Assembly (NCBI GenBank): GCA_038093975.1
Contig: JBBPTG010000001.1
Span: 372,001-436,000, forward strand
Length of the DNA: 64,000 nucleotides
Source: Chalciporus piperatus
Taxonomy: Eukaryota > Basidiomycota > Agaricomycetes > Boletales > Boletaceae
Direction of reading: 5' to 3'
The position numbers and the translations under genes were made by a program. This document shows, in pieces, positions 1-10,234 of this stretch. The notes below the pieces were generated by a model. That model did no database searches, had not been told where the DNA came from, and saw nothing but the letters and a program-made list of their open reading frames with translations. Position 1 is the first letter of the stretch, and each line of letters begins with the position of its first letter.

Positions 1-2526
1 GTTCCCTTCTCCTTCTTGAGGAACATTCCTTTCAATCTTTTGCAGACAGTGGCAATCATCAATCAGCGTTCCCGCACCTCCTGGATATGCGTATGTTGCT
101 AGCTGTGTGTTTGGCTGCGATACTCAAAGCGCTTAGGCATCCATCGGAACCACAATGTGTCTATGACCCAGTGGACGGGCTGGCCCTTGCCCCAGACACA
201 GATCCAATCGAGAAAATACGAATGCTCGAAGAGGAAATTTGTACGCTCCCCGTGGCTTCTAATCTTAAGAAGATGTCTCTGATAGATATTCAGCGAAGCT
301 CAAGATACAACTACAGGAACAAAATAGTATCTCAACTCGTCACAGTCGAGTTTATTCCAGACCTGGGTCAGCTTCATCCTCGTCAGCATCCAGCAGCCAA
401 ACTCCCGCCAGTGGAAGCCGGCCTTTACTGCACAGTATCATGAGTGTCTCAACTCTCGCTCCTCGACATGATAGTTTGAGTCCGGAGCTGCAGGGTCTCA
501 CAGATCGAAGCTCTTCTGACTCTGTCCTAGGGCTCATCCACTCCGGGTGGAATCCGGACCTACCAGAACCCCACATACTCAGCCATTAGTTTGTGGCAGC
601 TTTTCTTTCTTGGATCTGATTGTATTGACTGTACGCAGCATAGACGTATTTTTCAAGTGCGATCCTTGTGGTCCTCGGATACTTCACCACCCCTCATTCT
701 CGTCAGCAATGCGCCTCCATCCACGAGATCCCGCATTCCCGCATTCCGCCATCCTTCATGCTATTGTAAATCCATTCTCCACTTTCATTTACTGTTCTCA
801 CACGAGTCTCAGTGTGCTTCAGCCTCCCGTTGGTCATCCCGCAATGTAGCAGTTCTTCCCGATGGATCCCGTAGGGATGAGTTTGCCGAATATCACGCAA
901 GCAAAACTCGGCAGTACATCGACAAAACAATGGCTACAGGAGAGGATATATTCCAGGTCGTGCAAGCTTGCATTCTTCTATCTTGGTATTTCTATCAGGA
1001 GGGTCGATGGGTTGAAATCTGGATCTTTGCTGGGTTCCAGACCCGCGTTGCGGTACCCTTGCGTCTCAATTATCCCGGAACTTTCTCGACGCACGGAAGC
1101 AGCTCGCCTGGTGGATATCTGCCCCCTCCGAAAGACTTTCGGGACCTCGAAACAAGACGGCGGACTTGGTGGATGTCGGTTATCTTTGATAGGATCGTCT
1201 CTGTCGGTGGCTGGATCCATGCGATTGACGAACGGGATATCGGCACTGAGCTACCATTAAGAGGCGAGGATTTTGACAGAGAAGTACTAATAGTCTTCCC
1301 CGGGGTTGGCCATCGCTAAATTATCAAATAGCAACTGATGCCTAGCAACCCACAAGATATGAGCACCGAGGACGTCTTCACAACGCATTTTCCCAGATAC
1401 ACCGATTCTTTCCTACTCCTCATCAAGGCCATCATGGTCTTTGGTCGCGTAACGGATTATAATGTTCGGGGAAACCTACGCGCCCCGACAGCACCTAGCA
1501 AGCACCAAGACCCATTTGCCCTTCCAGGATTCAACGAACTGGATAGACTCGTTCATCATGATTTCCTGGAGAATCTTCCCCATGCCCATCGATCCAATTT
1601 CGGCGTCACGGACGTCTCAGGGCATGCACAGTGTGTCGACACTGATTTGTATATGGTTCACATAATACCCCATGCGTAAGCTTGGATGCCAATGCTCAGC
1701 TGACAGTGCTGAATGTCATCCGGCAGAGCTACGATCACCCTTCACAATCCTTACATGGACCTAAATGACCTACAATGCCCCTCGACCAGCCGATGCATCA
1801 AGGCTGCCCAAGCCATACTTTCCGCTTACTTCATGCTTTCTGCGACATCGCTTGATATCACTCGACTGCATCCATTCGTCACAGTATGTCTTCTCTAGTT
1901 GTTGTTTAGTTCAATGCCTCATATCCACAGATATGTTGGTACCTTGCCGCTGTTGTCCAGGTCCAGGTCTGCAAACACTTCATTGAGGCGGGGGATCATA
2001 TTAGGGAAGCCCAAGTTTGGGGAGAAATCAATGTCCTTCGGTATGTGAGCTGCTCTCCATGATTTACGCTTTGCTCAATGCCTGAGCAGGGAGGCTATGT
2101 TGAGTTACGGCGCGAGGTCACCTATCGGCAGTAAGTTGTGACCGAGAAGCTGTTTCGCCTGCTCATTCCATTCAAGCCCGACAGGAGAAGCTCCTCCAAG
2201 GCTTAATGAAAGAGATCGTCAGACTAACAAATCAGAAGCGACCGCTTGAAGTCGGGCTCCCGCTCTACCCATTCTCTCATAGCACATTGTTTGCTTCACC
2301 GACTGTCCCCCCGAGCGATACGCCAATGGCACCTCTGCCTAATCCAAGTTTGATGAGCCAGTCGGATGGATTGGCATACAATAGCGCATTCGGGATGTTC
2401 CCGGAACCAGTACCCTCCTCTGTTCCATCATCCTTGCATCGAACCCCCGGGCCACTGTGGCCTGTAAACGACATACATACTGGGACTGAACAATTGAACA
2501 ACACCCCTTGGAATTACTCACGATAG
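1..2526 (+). CDS. Fungal-specific transcription factor, 5'-truncated by the window edge
   Basis: The upstream part lies outside the window; a pyrimidine-rich acceptor ends near 45. Early codons give EPQCVYDP, which resembles the last cysteine of a Zn2Cys6 cluster, followed by a short coiled-coil stretch (IEKIRMLEEEI). Around 930-1290 the protein reads through the fungal transcription factor regulatory domain: an 'ILLSWYFYQEGRW..EIWIFAG' helix, then LETRRRTWWMSVIFDRIVS, the classic signature of this domain. Further exons follow at 1338-1680 (TDSFLLLIKAIMVFGRVTDY), about 1726-1890 and 2206-2526. Several introns near 1290, 1680, 1890 and 2040-2180 are needed to keep the frame. The C-terminus is Pro/Ser/Asn-rich and ends NYSR. 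Family membership makes it a nuclear DNA-binding regulator; the target genes cannot be told from sequence. Exon borders before 900 are not resolved. Confidence 0.75.
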
Positions 2527-2641
2527 CGTACTGTTATACCTTTGATATCCTTTCTACTGTGGTAGAATGTATGTACTCCTAAATCGGACAGTTATCCTGC
2601 CATGTTATAACTTAGGAATATCAGTGCGGGCTATTTTACAT

Positions 2642-3537
2642 TCAAGTGAACTCTCGACCATCCTGAGACTGCTGTGTACGTCGCTCGGCTTCTAGCAATG
2701 CATCGAACTCGGCCTGCGCCGCAGCACGCGCATCAGCCTCGCTAGTATCACTCGAAGGAGGACTGGATTCGGGAAGTTTGCTGCGTTCGTGGCGCTGTCT
2801 AACCGTGTCCCAGGAAGATTGACTAGCACCCCGTGAGTTAGCAGCTCTGATTTCCTCCCACTTGCTCCTATGGCTAGCTGGGTTTGGCTTGGATGCAGCG
2901 ACCCCTATGATGATGTCGGCATCCCCCTGACCGTAGTTGTGACAAAGATGGCCTTACCGGTGTGAGCAGGTTCCTGAACCCAACCTTCCTCGCGGACTGA
3001 CTCGGCATCTTGTGTATGGCTTATATCCTCAGGGTTGCGTTTGAGTGGTGAGATGATCGTGAGTGGGGTGAAGTCAGTTGCTATGTTGCCAGGTCCACCA
3101 AGTCTCTCGTCGACATGGTTCAGCGCAGTCAAGAAGGCCTGAGGATCCTCCAGGGAGTTCGCGAATCGATGGTGGGCGTACAGGATTTGGAAGTTGCCAT
3201 ATGTTGAGCCGATTGCGGAGGCACCAACGCTTGCTAAACCGAGTCGTAACCAAGTCCACCTCGGTCGAGCGATGCGGGTGCCGAACCCATACACCGCAAC
3301 TGACAATCCGGCAGCATACACAGTCTACGTTGCGTGTGCGCGAGGTGTGAGTGCTATTGGCGTCAGATGGGTTGGTACACGTACTGGCCAATACATGCCG
3401 GGTCCAGGGAGGAAGCGGGTAGCCAACTGGAAGTCGCGTGGTGTCAAGACATTCTCCTCTACTTCAGGTCGTAGAAGCTCTGTAGACCGCTCGCGAGTTG
3501 GGAACGTTTGTTGGATCCATCGAATTGGATAGACCAT
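2642..3537 (-). CDS. Small membrane protein of unknown function
   Basis: Three exons (3385-3537, 2958-3324, 2642-2904) join in frame into 260 codons plus stop. The introns at 3325-3384 (donor GTACGTG) and 2905-2957 (donor GTAAGG) are canonical. Near residues 50-100 are two hydrophobic segments (YAAGLSVAVYGFG and LRLGLASVGASAIGSTYG), which suggests a hairpin membrane anchor. The C-terminal third is charged and contains SHRSKWEEIRAAN and a helical Ala/Glu-rich tail (ARAAAQAEFDALLEAERR). I do not recognise the family; by size and layout it could be a mitochondrial or ER membrane protein, but that is inference. The start at 3537 (MVYPIRW) is chosen as the first Met near the conserved-looking part; an in-frame Met exists at 3603. 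The pogo-like element begins 100-170 bp upstream of the start. Confidence 0.6.
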
Positions 3538-3703
3538 TGAGTGAAGGCTGAAGATATTCTGGAAAGTGATGACGGTGTCGATACTGGATATAAACAACAA
3601 CAATGAACGTCAACTACACCCGTTGCTTTCCCTGCTACTTCCTGTGGAAATTATCCAGACCAGGTAATTATCTTCGACGATGTTGTCAGTCGGAAAAATC
3701 GTA

Positions 3704-3728
3704 TACAGTTGACTTGCTCATAATGCAT
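3704..3728 (+). repeat. Left terminal inverted repeat of the pogo-like element, with TA target site
   Basis: Bases 3704-3705 are the TA duplication and 3706-3728 the repeat beginning CAGTTGACTTGCTCAT. It is an exact reverse complement of 4495-4519. Confidence 0.88.
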
Positions 3729-4517
3729 ACGAGTGGGGCGGCAAAAAGGTTATGCACTATTAGGATTATGCAACAGGGTATTTGTCACGCTGCGTGACTA
3801 TTTTGTGACTAATGTGACACCACCCAGCGGTGTGACAATAGAATACACTATGTCGTGCTACTAGTATGGAAGTTAAAAGCATCTAAGGTAGCTAGTCTGC
3901 TTTCCATTGAGGATTTCATCTCGCCGTAAAACTGCACGGAATTTACAGAGTTGATGGGACAGGGCGAGTGAGAATGTGGGATCACCATACTGCATGCACC
4001 CCTCTTCGAGCTGCTGACACAGTTGCATCAGATCGGCGCGCGAGAACGAAACGGTCGACTCCTCGTCTTCATCGTCTTCATCGTCAATCACGATCACATT
4101 CGCCTGTGCCATCTCTTGACGAACCTGTTCTGCAATTCCCTCAACACTGCCATTTGATTCAGCCCAATCTTCGCCAACTCTCTCTTCCACTGGGTCAAGC
4201 ATTTCATCAATGGTTGGAAGTGGACCGAAGATTCGCTTTCGCGAGTGAAGATTAGAGTGAGATGTGTACCACCCGAAAAGTCCTATCAAATCTTTTATGC
4301 AAGTTTCGAGACAATGGATCCCTCAGGACAATTGATCTACATCCACCAACCTGCTATTGGCCCTATCTGATATTGCATATTGTACCTCGCCAGCCAATGC
4401 ATTATGTGTTATGCATTTACACTGTGTTTTGAGTGGGAACAACAGTCGGAGACCCGAAAGTCAATGCATTATGGCCTTTATGCATTGTTACATCATGCAT
4501 TATGAGCAAGTCAACTG
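3706..4517. mobile_element. Non-autonomous pogo/Tigger-like DNA transposon (812 bp)
   Basis: The ends are perfect inverted repeats starting CAGTTGACTTGCTC and running 23 bp, flanked on both sides by TA. A CAGT... end and TA target duplication are typical of the pogo/Tigger branch of Tc1/mariner elements. Inside lies only the C-terminal part of a transposase-like reading frame (3873-4289, minus strand), so the copy cannot move by itself. Multiple TGCAT/ATGCAT motifs are clustered beside both ends. The element sits in the divergent promoter interval between the small membrane protein gene and the RhoGEF gene. Confidence 0.8.
3873..4289 (-). pseudogene. Transposase C-terminal remnant (CENP-B/Tigger-type)
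   Basis: The open frame encodes an acidic stretch (VIVIDDEDDEDEE) followed by a helical segment, SRADLMQLCQQLEEGCMQYG, and ends GKQTSYLRCF. Fungal pogo/Tigger-like DDE transposases commonly finish with such an acidic linker, a helix and a PCNA-binding-like tail (Q-x-x-h-x-x-aromatic-aromatic). Here the tail has the Gln and the final Phe, but Cys where the first aromatic should be. No DDE catalytic core or CENP-B DNA-binding domain is present in the 812-bp element, so this is a truncated, non-functional copy. Assignment rests on the tail pattern plus the matching element ends. Confidence 0.6.
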
Positions 4518-4519
4518 TA
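4495..4519 (-). repeat. Right terminal inverted repeat of the pogo-like element, with TA target site
   Basis: It is the exact reverse complement of the left repeat over 25 bases including the flanking TA (4518-4519). The interior side is continuous with direct and inverted ATGCAT motifs at 4414-4500. Confidence 0.88.
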
Positions 4520-4948
4520 CCAAATGCCTGACAACGCAAGCGTGGAAGATTCCTCTGAAAGTGATCTCCAAAAAAGGAGACTTTATGGTAAATATGTGAC
4601 ATATTAGACCCGATTCTTGGACAAAGTATCGTACATTTGCTTCAAATCCGCCCAAAGTGTTCATAATGTTATCATGCATTACAACCACTGTGAGGGAACG
4701 TTCATTACATGTCGCTTATAATGCGGTAGCATTACCATGGTTCCAAGAAAGTTCCGACAAATTAAATTATTGCTGCCAGTGTGAACGGACGAGCATGAAT
4801 CATAATGGCTCCAATCCACGTTTGAAAAATTCCCATTCGCATAAAATATCGCTGACATGCGACATATGTTGCCAAGACTCGACTGTTCTCTCTTGCATAG
4901 TGCTACCCTGATCGTGAAATCCTTACAAAGAATACCTGGATCACTGCG

Positions 4949-7900
4949 ATGACCACAGCGGATAGGTCCAAACCAGCTCCGACGTTGCCACGTCAAAATG
5001 AAAAGCTGCCTGCACTTCCAGCAGAAGTGTTCTCGGCACCACCGGCACCACCCAAGACCCACTGGCAGGACGTTGCGCTGTTCCTTCCGATAATGCCGTC
5101 GTCAGGTATCCATAAAAGCCTTCGCTCCAACGAATTCAGCACATCTAATGACTACGCTAGGCTTCGAGGCTCCCCTGTCTCCACCTACCTCCCCACGAGA
5201 CCCGTCAGACTCATCCTCCTTGCCCTCTCCAGTGGAAAAGACCAAGAAATTCAGTCCATTGACTGATCTTATCGAGAGCGAGAAAACCTATGTTGAGCTG
5301 TTAACAGGGATCATTCGAGTGCGCCCCATTTCACTGAGATCGTCGCGCATTCATTCTCATCCTGCTGGTACCAAAGAAAGTGGCCGCCGCCTGGTCGCGA
5401 TCTAATCTTCCACCATATGAACTCGACCTGATGTTTCGCAGCGTGGAAGGGGTTTACAAGACAAGCCGTACGTTCTTTGGGGTGAGCTTACCATTTTCAT
5501 CCGACCTGATTCCGTCACCTCAATCTCGTCATAGAAACTCAAGGAGATCGGCGAGAATCCTTCATCCCCAAAGGCTCTTGGTGACCTCCTGATGCGCTGG
5601 GTAGGTATCTGTAGCTTCCCTCGCTACTATTCTCACGGCGTTGCAGATCGATGATCTAGAACAGCCGTATACAACATACGCTGAACGATATTGCGCGGGT
5701 TTTGATGATTGGGAACCTGTCAGGTCGAATCCGAGACTCCCTATTGTCATGGAAGCCTTCTCAGCGACCAATCCACCATCTTCATCACAATCGCCAAATC
5801 CCTCAATTTGGACACTCGACTCGCTTTTCTTACTGCCAAAGGGACGCCTACAGTACTACAAGAAACTGTATAACAGATTACTGAAGAGTACAACACCCGG
5901 TAGAAGTGATCACCGACTGCTGACTGGGGCCCTGGGGACGTTGGAACGCCTTCTAGCAACACTCGACTACAGGGCCAGTATCAAAGTGGGAATATCGGAT
6001 ATGCAACAAGCATCACCGACGGCTCAGATCAAGTCCGAAGAGAATTCAACGAATGTCGTGGCGAAGGGGCAGCCCGTGGATGAAATAAATAGTGGTACTC
6101 TGCTCACCGGACAGTTTGGCTTAGGGTCTGCAAGTGGTGCACACTCAGCGCGAGGCAGTTACTCTTCTACAGGGTAAGTCGCGCAGGCTCTCCTTCTGCT
6201 TGAGATCTCATACCCCGCCAGGGAACAACTCTCGCGAGACACGTTATTAACCTCAGTCAGTGGTGGGCCCTCCCAAACGATGTTGTCACCCATCCTAGAT
6301 CTCGAGAGGCGCTTAGCAACTGAGAAGACTCTTGATATATTCACGATGCAGCCCAAGGTTTGTTTCAATGCACCCGCCTCCTGCCTCTTGGGCCCACACG
6401 TCTCTTGTAGCAAGTTCGATTGCAAATGGCACCGCCGTCATTGCCTTATGCGCGCGAGTTACGCCTCTCATCCAGTGTGCTTGTACGATTCACTCCCAAG
6501 GCAACGGGGATGCAAGTGATCCACCATCACGGACACGTCTACATTCTGTCAGATCTCTTCCTTCTATGCGAGGAGATGACACCCCAAGAGAGAACTGAAA
6601 AGGGAGAAGGGGGTCCCGACATGCATCTTTGCTACCCCCCTCTTTCTGGCAAAGTTCTCAGCGTAAGTGAGGTTCTCGGGCAAAGTGGGTTGTTTCAATC
6701 CCGAAAGTGCATACTCCTGATTGCATTGCTAGGCAATGCCTTGCAAGTTTCCATCATGCACAAGGAGACGCTGATCTTGGAAGCCCAATCACAACCTGCG
6801 CGAGACCGAATTCTCAAGGAATTCCAGGAATGTATATCATTCTCAAGAACTAGTTAGTGTTGTTGTGCTCTACAGAATGGTTTTCCCTGACCCTCGTTTA
6901 GTGGCAAGAGCCGCGCAAGAACCTGTCCCTCCGTTGCCTTCCTCGATTGTCAATGGACTTCCTCAGTTACCAGCCGCAAATCTGAAAACATCGGGTGGTA
7001 GTTCTCCCAAGCGGGAACGTCCCGAGAGAAGCCCAAATCCTCGATCGCTTCCTCCATCCCAGTCGGGTGATGACTCCACATCACCGCACGCGCCACCAGA
7101 TGGTTCACCCGTGATGTCACCTGCCCGAGATGGCTCCGAGCAATTATACACGGTTGCACGAGAGGTTCAACGTGACTCCTTTAGCAGCCCGCAAAGCGGT
7201 CCTGCGTCACCAGACACTTGGGCGGGAACAGATCGTCAGCGGGTACATTCCCTACAGCACTCCCTTCCAGGACCAATATATGCAACTCGTAAATCTTCGG
7301 CAGGGCAGGCCACGAGCTCCCCGCCTTCCTCATTTGCACCAGGACATATAGCATCACCCATTCTGAGTGCTAGCATTCACCAGTCTCAGTCGCCCGCCTT
7401 CACCTCGCCGACCTTGGAATATCCAGGGGCACTCGGCCGGATGTCTTCACCCCCGGCAGCGCAAAATTTTGGCCCGCTAAACCCGATGCTGAGGCAACAT
7501 GCTTCGATGCATTCCCTTCGCCAGCCACATCCGATGCATCTTCCGCATCCTGGCGCCCAACCTGGTTCATACCCTAACGGACATCCACATCCCCCACCTC
7601 CTTCCAGTGCTCCCATCCCTCCTCAAGGGTATGACCCTGCTCACAGGCTCCAGAAATCTACATCGGCGCGTTCTCTTCATGCACAATACCAATACAGTCA
7701 AGCCCCACTCCCCCCAGTACCCTCATTCCCCGACCATCTACCGATGCCACAGCGACCCTACAGTCAACGTAAGGAGTCGATTGGATCCTTGAATCTTCCG
7801 TCGTCGCGGCCAATTCTTCCATCGATGCAGTTGGGCTCGAGAACCAATTCGATCGCGGAGCCCTCCATTTTGGATCCCAGTCCTCCAACTTCCCCAGCAC

Positions 7901-8268
7901 AACCATCTCAACCGCTTGGACCTGTGCGGTCTGTAATCACAGCGCAAATGAAGTGCAAAGTATTCCATCAACAACACCACGCACAGTGGAAATCGTTGGG
8001 TTCCGCGAAGTTGACACTTTACCGCCAGGAGCCAACGAATGTCAAGCAATTAGTGGTCGAAGCGGATACCAAAGACAAGGCGGTTCTTATTTCGACGATC
8101 GTGCTGACGGACGGCGTTGAAAGAGTGGGGAAGACTGGTGTGGCGATTGAGCTGACTGATGCGGGAGGTTCACGAACAGGGATAATCTATATGATTCAAC
8201 TACGAAACGAGGACTCTGCAAGCGGGCTTTTCAAGACGCTATTGGCTGGATCTGACAGGGCAGCGTAG
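4949..8268 (+). CDS. Rho guanine nucleotide exchange factor (DH-PH) with Pro/Ser-rich tail
   Basis: It would activate a Rho-family GTPase by GDP/GTP exchange at the cell cortex. A Pro-rich N-terminus (RQNEKLPALPAEVFSAPPAPP) leads into a DH domain that starts FSPLTDLIESEKTYVELLTG and continues through RSVEGVYKTSRTFFG, the pattern of DH helix 1 and its neighbours. The following exons at 5641-6177 continue the DH helices (LPKGRLQYYKKLYNRLLKST, then LGTLERLLATLDYR). A PH domain follows (6280-6857; HHGHVYILSDLFLLCEEM). From 6886 a Pro/Ser-rich disordered region runs about 340 residues and ends in a second PH-like fold (KCKVFHQQHHAQWKSLGSAK ... GIIYMIQLRNEDSASGLF). Introns at about 5106, 5320, 5480, 5600, 6174, 6356 and 6660 are needed. 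The final exon is long and uninterrupted. The start at 4949 is the first Met in frame. Confidence 0.85.
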
Positions 8269-8433
8269 CTGCCAACTGCGTGTTCGTACAGGGTTATTTG
8301 TATGTCATCCTTCGATCGTACATTTCCCGTGTTTGTAATGTTTCGTGCTTTGTTTCGATGGAAAGGGGAGGGCCTGTTCAATTTCTAGACTCTAGATACC
8401 CTAGTAGATTGCAGACTTCGCTGTAATACGCGA

Positions 8434-10096
8434 TTACGAGGTAATAATACGTGATGTTGCAATCTGCACACAAAGCGAAAAATGGTCACTACCACATACG
8501 CCAACCTGGGGCAGCCCGTGGGCAACATCTTCTGTCCTATGAGGTTGAATGTAACCCATCGCAGACGTGTTACTGCCGGGGGGATCCAAAATGAAGATAT
8601 AATCTAAGAAACCGAAGGTTACGGCCGTCTTTGCATGGTTTATGATTTAGGAAGACTTGCCTAGAGTTGTCTTCCAGTAATGAGTATAACTCGTCCACAT
8701 GGGTTCACATGCGCCCGCGCGTTCCATCGGCAAGGACTTTCTGGCCCCGAATGTTGCGACATCGATTCCCGCCTGCAGCGACCTTCGCTGAATCTCGTCG
8801 TATGCACTACGCAATCGATGCTGAACGAGATTTGACAACTCGGTGTCCGATAACAAGCCATCGAATGGTTTGGCATCTCTGGAATTCCGAATGACCCTGT
8901 CGGGATCAGCCTCTTCGCCGCCTCCCTCATCAGCCTCTTTCGCAATGGACGTTTCAACAGTCGGGTCTATGGAGACGTGGACAACGCGCGAGACTTGGAT
9001 TCGTTCTCGCTGTTCAGGTGATAATGGTTCACCGACCAGTAAGGAGTAAGCGGGATCATCAGGGGGGAAATTGAAGTCTGCTCGCCGTTTGGATTAGCAG
9101 GGAGTGGATTGGCGGGATGTAAAGCCCTTACCTCCCGCAATAATACAGGGCCAGTCATGCAGTCCTCTGGACTCCCGGAATGCGACGACTTCACGCAACA
9201 GCAGACCGGCTTGCCTCGCTCGTTCGTACGTGTATCTAGTCATCAAACTTTAATGGTCATAGTGAAGATGGAAACTTGCGCACGAACGCGGGATGCCAAA
9301 ATAGATGTGTAGTTGCGACAATGTATCCCTTGAGATCTGAGTTAGGAACCAGATTCTGAAGCGCCACGATGTTTGCAATGTTCTTCGTTCGATGGCTCGA
9401 CCCGATGCGTGCCAATGAACTCAATTCCGGGTCGCTTCGCACTTCCTGCTTATCATGCTCGATCGTTGCTTGGTGAACATTCTGGAAGATGTTATATTTG
9501 TACGCAATGAGGCATCCATGGGCTTTATCTGGGCCGGACGCGTAGGAGTAAGCGTATCCGGCAGAGTCGAGCATAGGAAGGAGCTTTTCCAACCTGTCGA
9601 CCTCCTGCAATTCATCAGGTCGTGACCCATGAGCGTCTGCGCCAAGCACAGACCTGCATACAAAGGATATCCGCGTCATGTGAGAGTATCTCAGCGTGGA
9701 TCATCGGTTCCCTGTCACCCGCTTTGCGGGCCTTTCCACTGGTTGGGAAGAGTTCCGATCCTATGAGACGTTGGGATCGGGATTGGCACGATACATCTTA
9801 ACCCGACTTACGGACGAGACACTGAGCAAGTAGCTAGATGGATATGTCGTGAACAGTTCTCAGAGGGATGTATAAAGGATACGGACATTCCATGACATGA
9901 CTTTAATGGCGTTGTGATGCTGGTTCGATTCCGCGAGTGATATCCATGGTCTCGAGAGGATGTGAGATATGGACGGCTGTTCCGGCTTAGCCTGAGCCTC
10001 TTGTTGCTGCTTCTGCTTCTTTTCCAGACGTTTCAAGCGTTTTGTCTCTGCCTGAGCGATTTGTTCTGGGGTATGCTCATAATTGGACCGTTTCAT
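8434..10096 (-). CDS. CCR4-like RNA exonuclease, NGL2 type
   Basis: This is an endonuclease/exonuclease/phosphatase-fold RNase; yeast Ngl2 trims the 3' end of 5.8S rRNA. The start is MKRSNYEHTPEQIAQAE with a Lys/Gln-rich helix. Spliced exons then give IKVMSWNLLAQCLVR (the family's WNLLAQ motif), DADILCMQEVDR (catalytic Glu), IAGDFNFPPDDPAYSLL (catalytic Asp-x-Asn), TSYTHYWKTTLDYIFIL and GVCGSDHFSLCVQI (catalytic Asp-His). The last intron, 8604-8660, must be GC-AG (donor GGCAAGT): only that join yields TTLDYIFIL and the SDHF motif, while reading straight through stops after TTLGKSS. Other introns include 9834-9886 and 9761-9811. It diverges from the M16 peptidase gene with about 138 bp between starts. 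Confidence 0.88.
8604..8660 (-). other. GC-AG intron in the NGL2-like gene
   Basis: The donor is CTAG|GCAAGT and the acceptor TTTCTTAG. Splicing here joins codon G|AT to make the Asp of LDYIFIL and opens the final exon with the essential SDHF motif. Confidence 0.85.
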
Positions 10097-10234
10097 GACC
10101 AGCACTAAATGGTAAGTAACGATGCGTAGAGTAAGTAACTTAAGTAGCACTTGGTTAGCACTACAGGGCTGACGTAATCACTAGTATACTCGTTCGGACA
10201 TTCCTTACTTACCCGCCACGCGTTGGGTTGGCCG

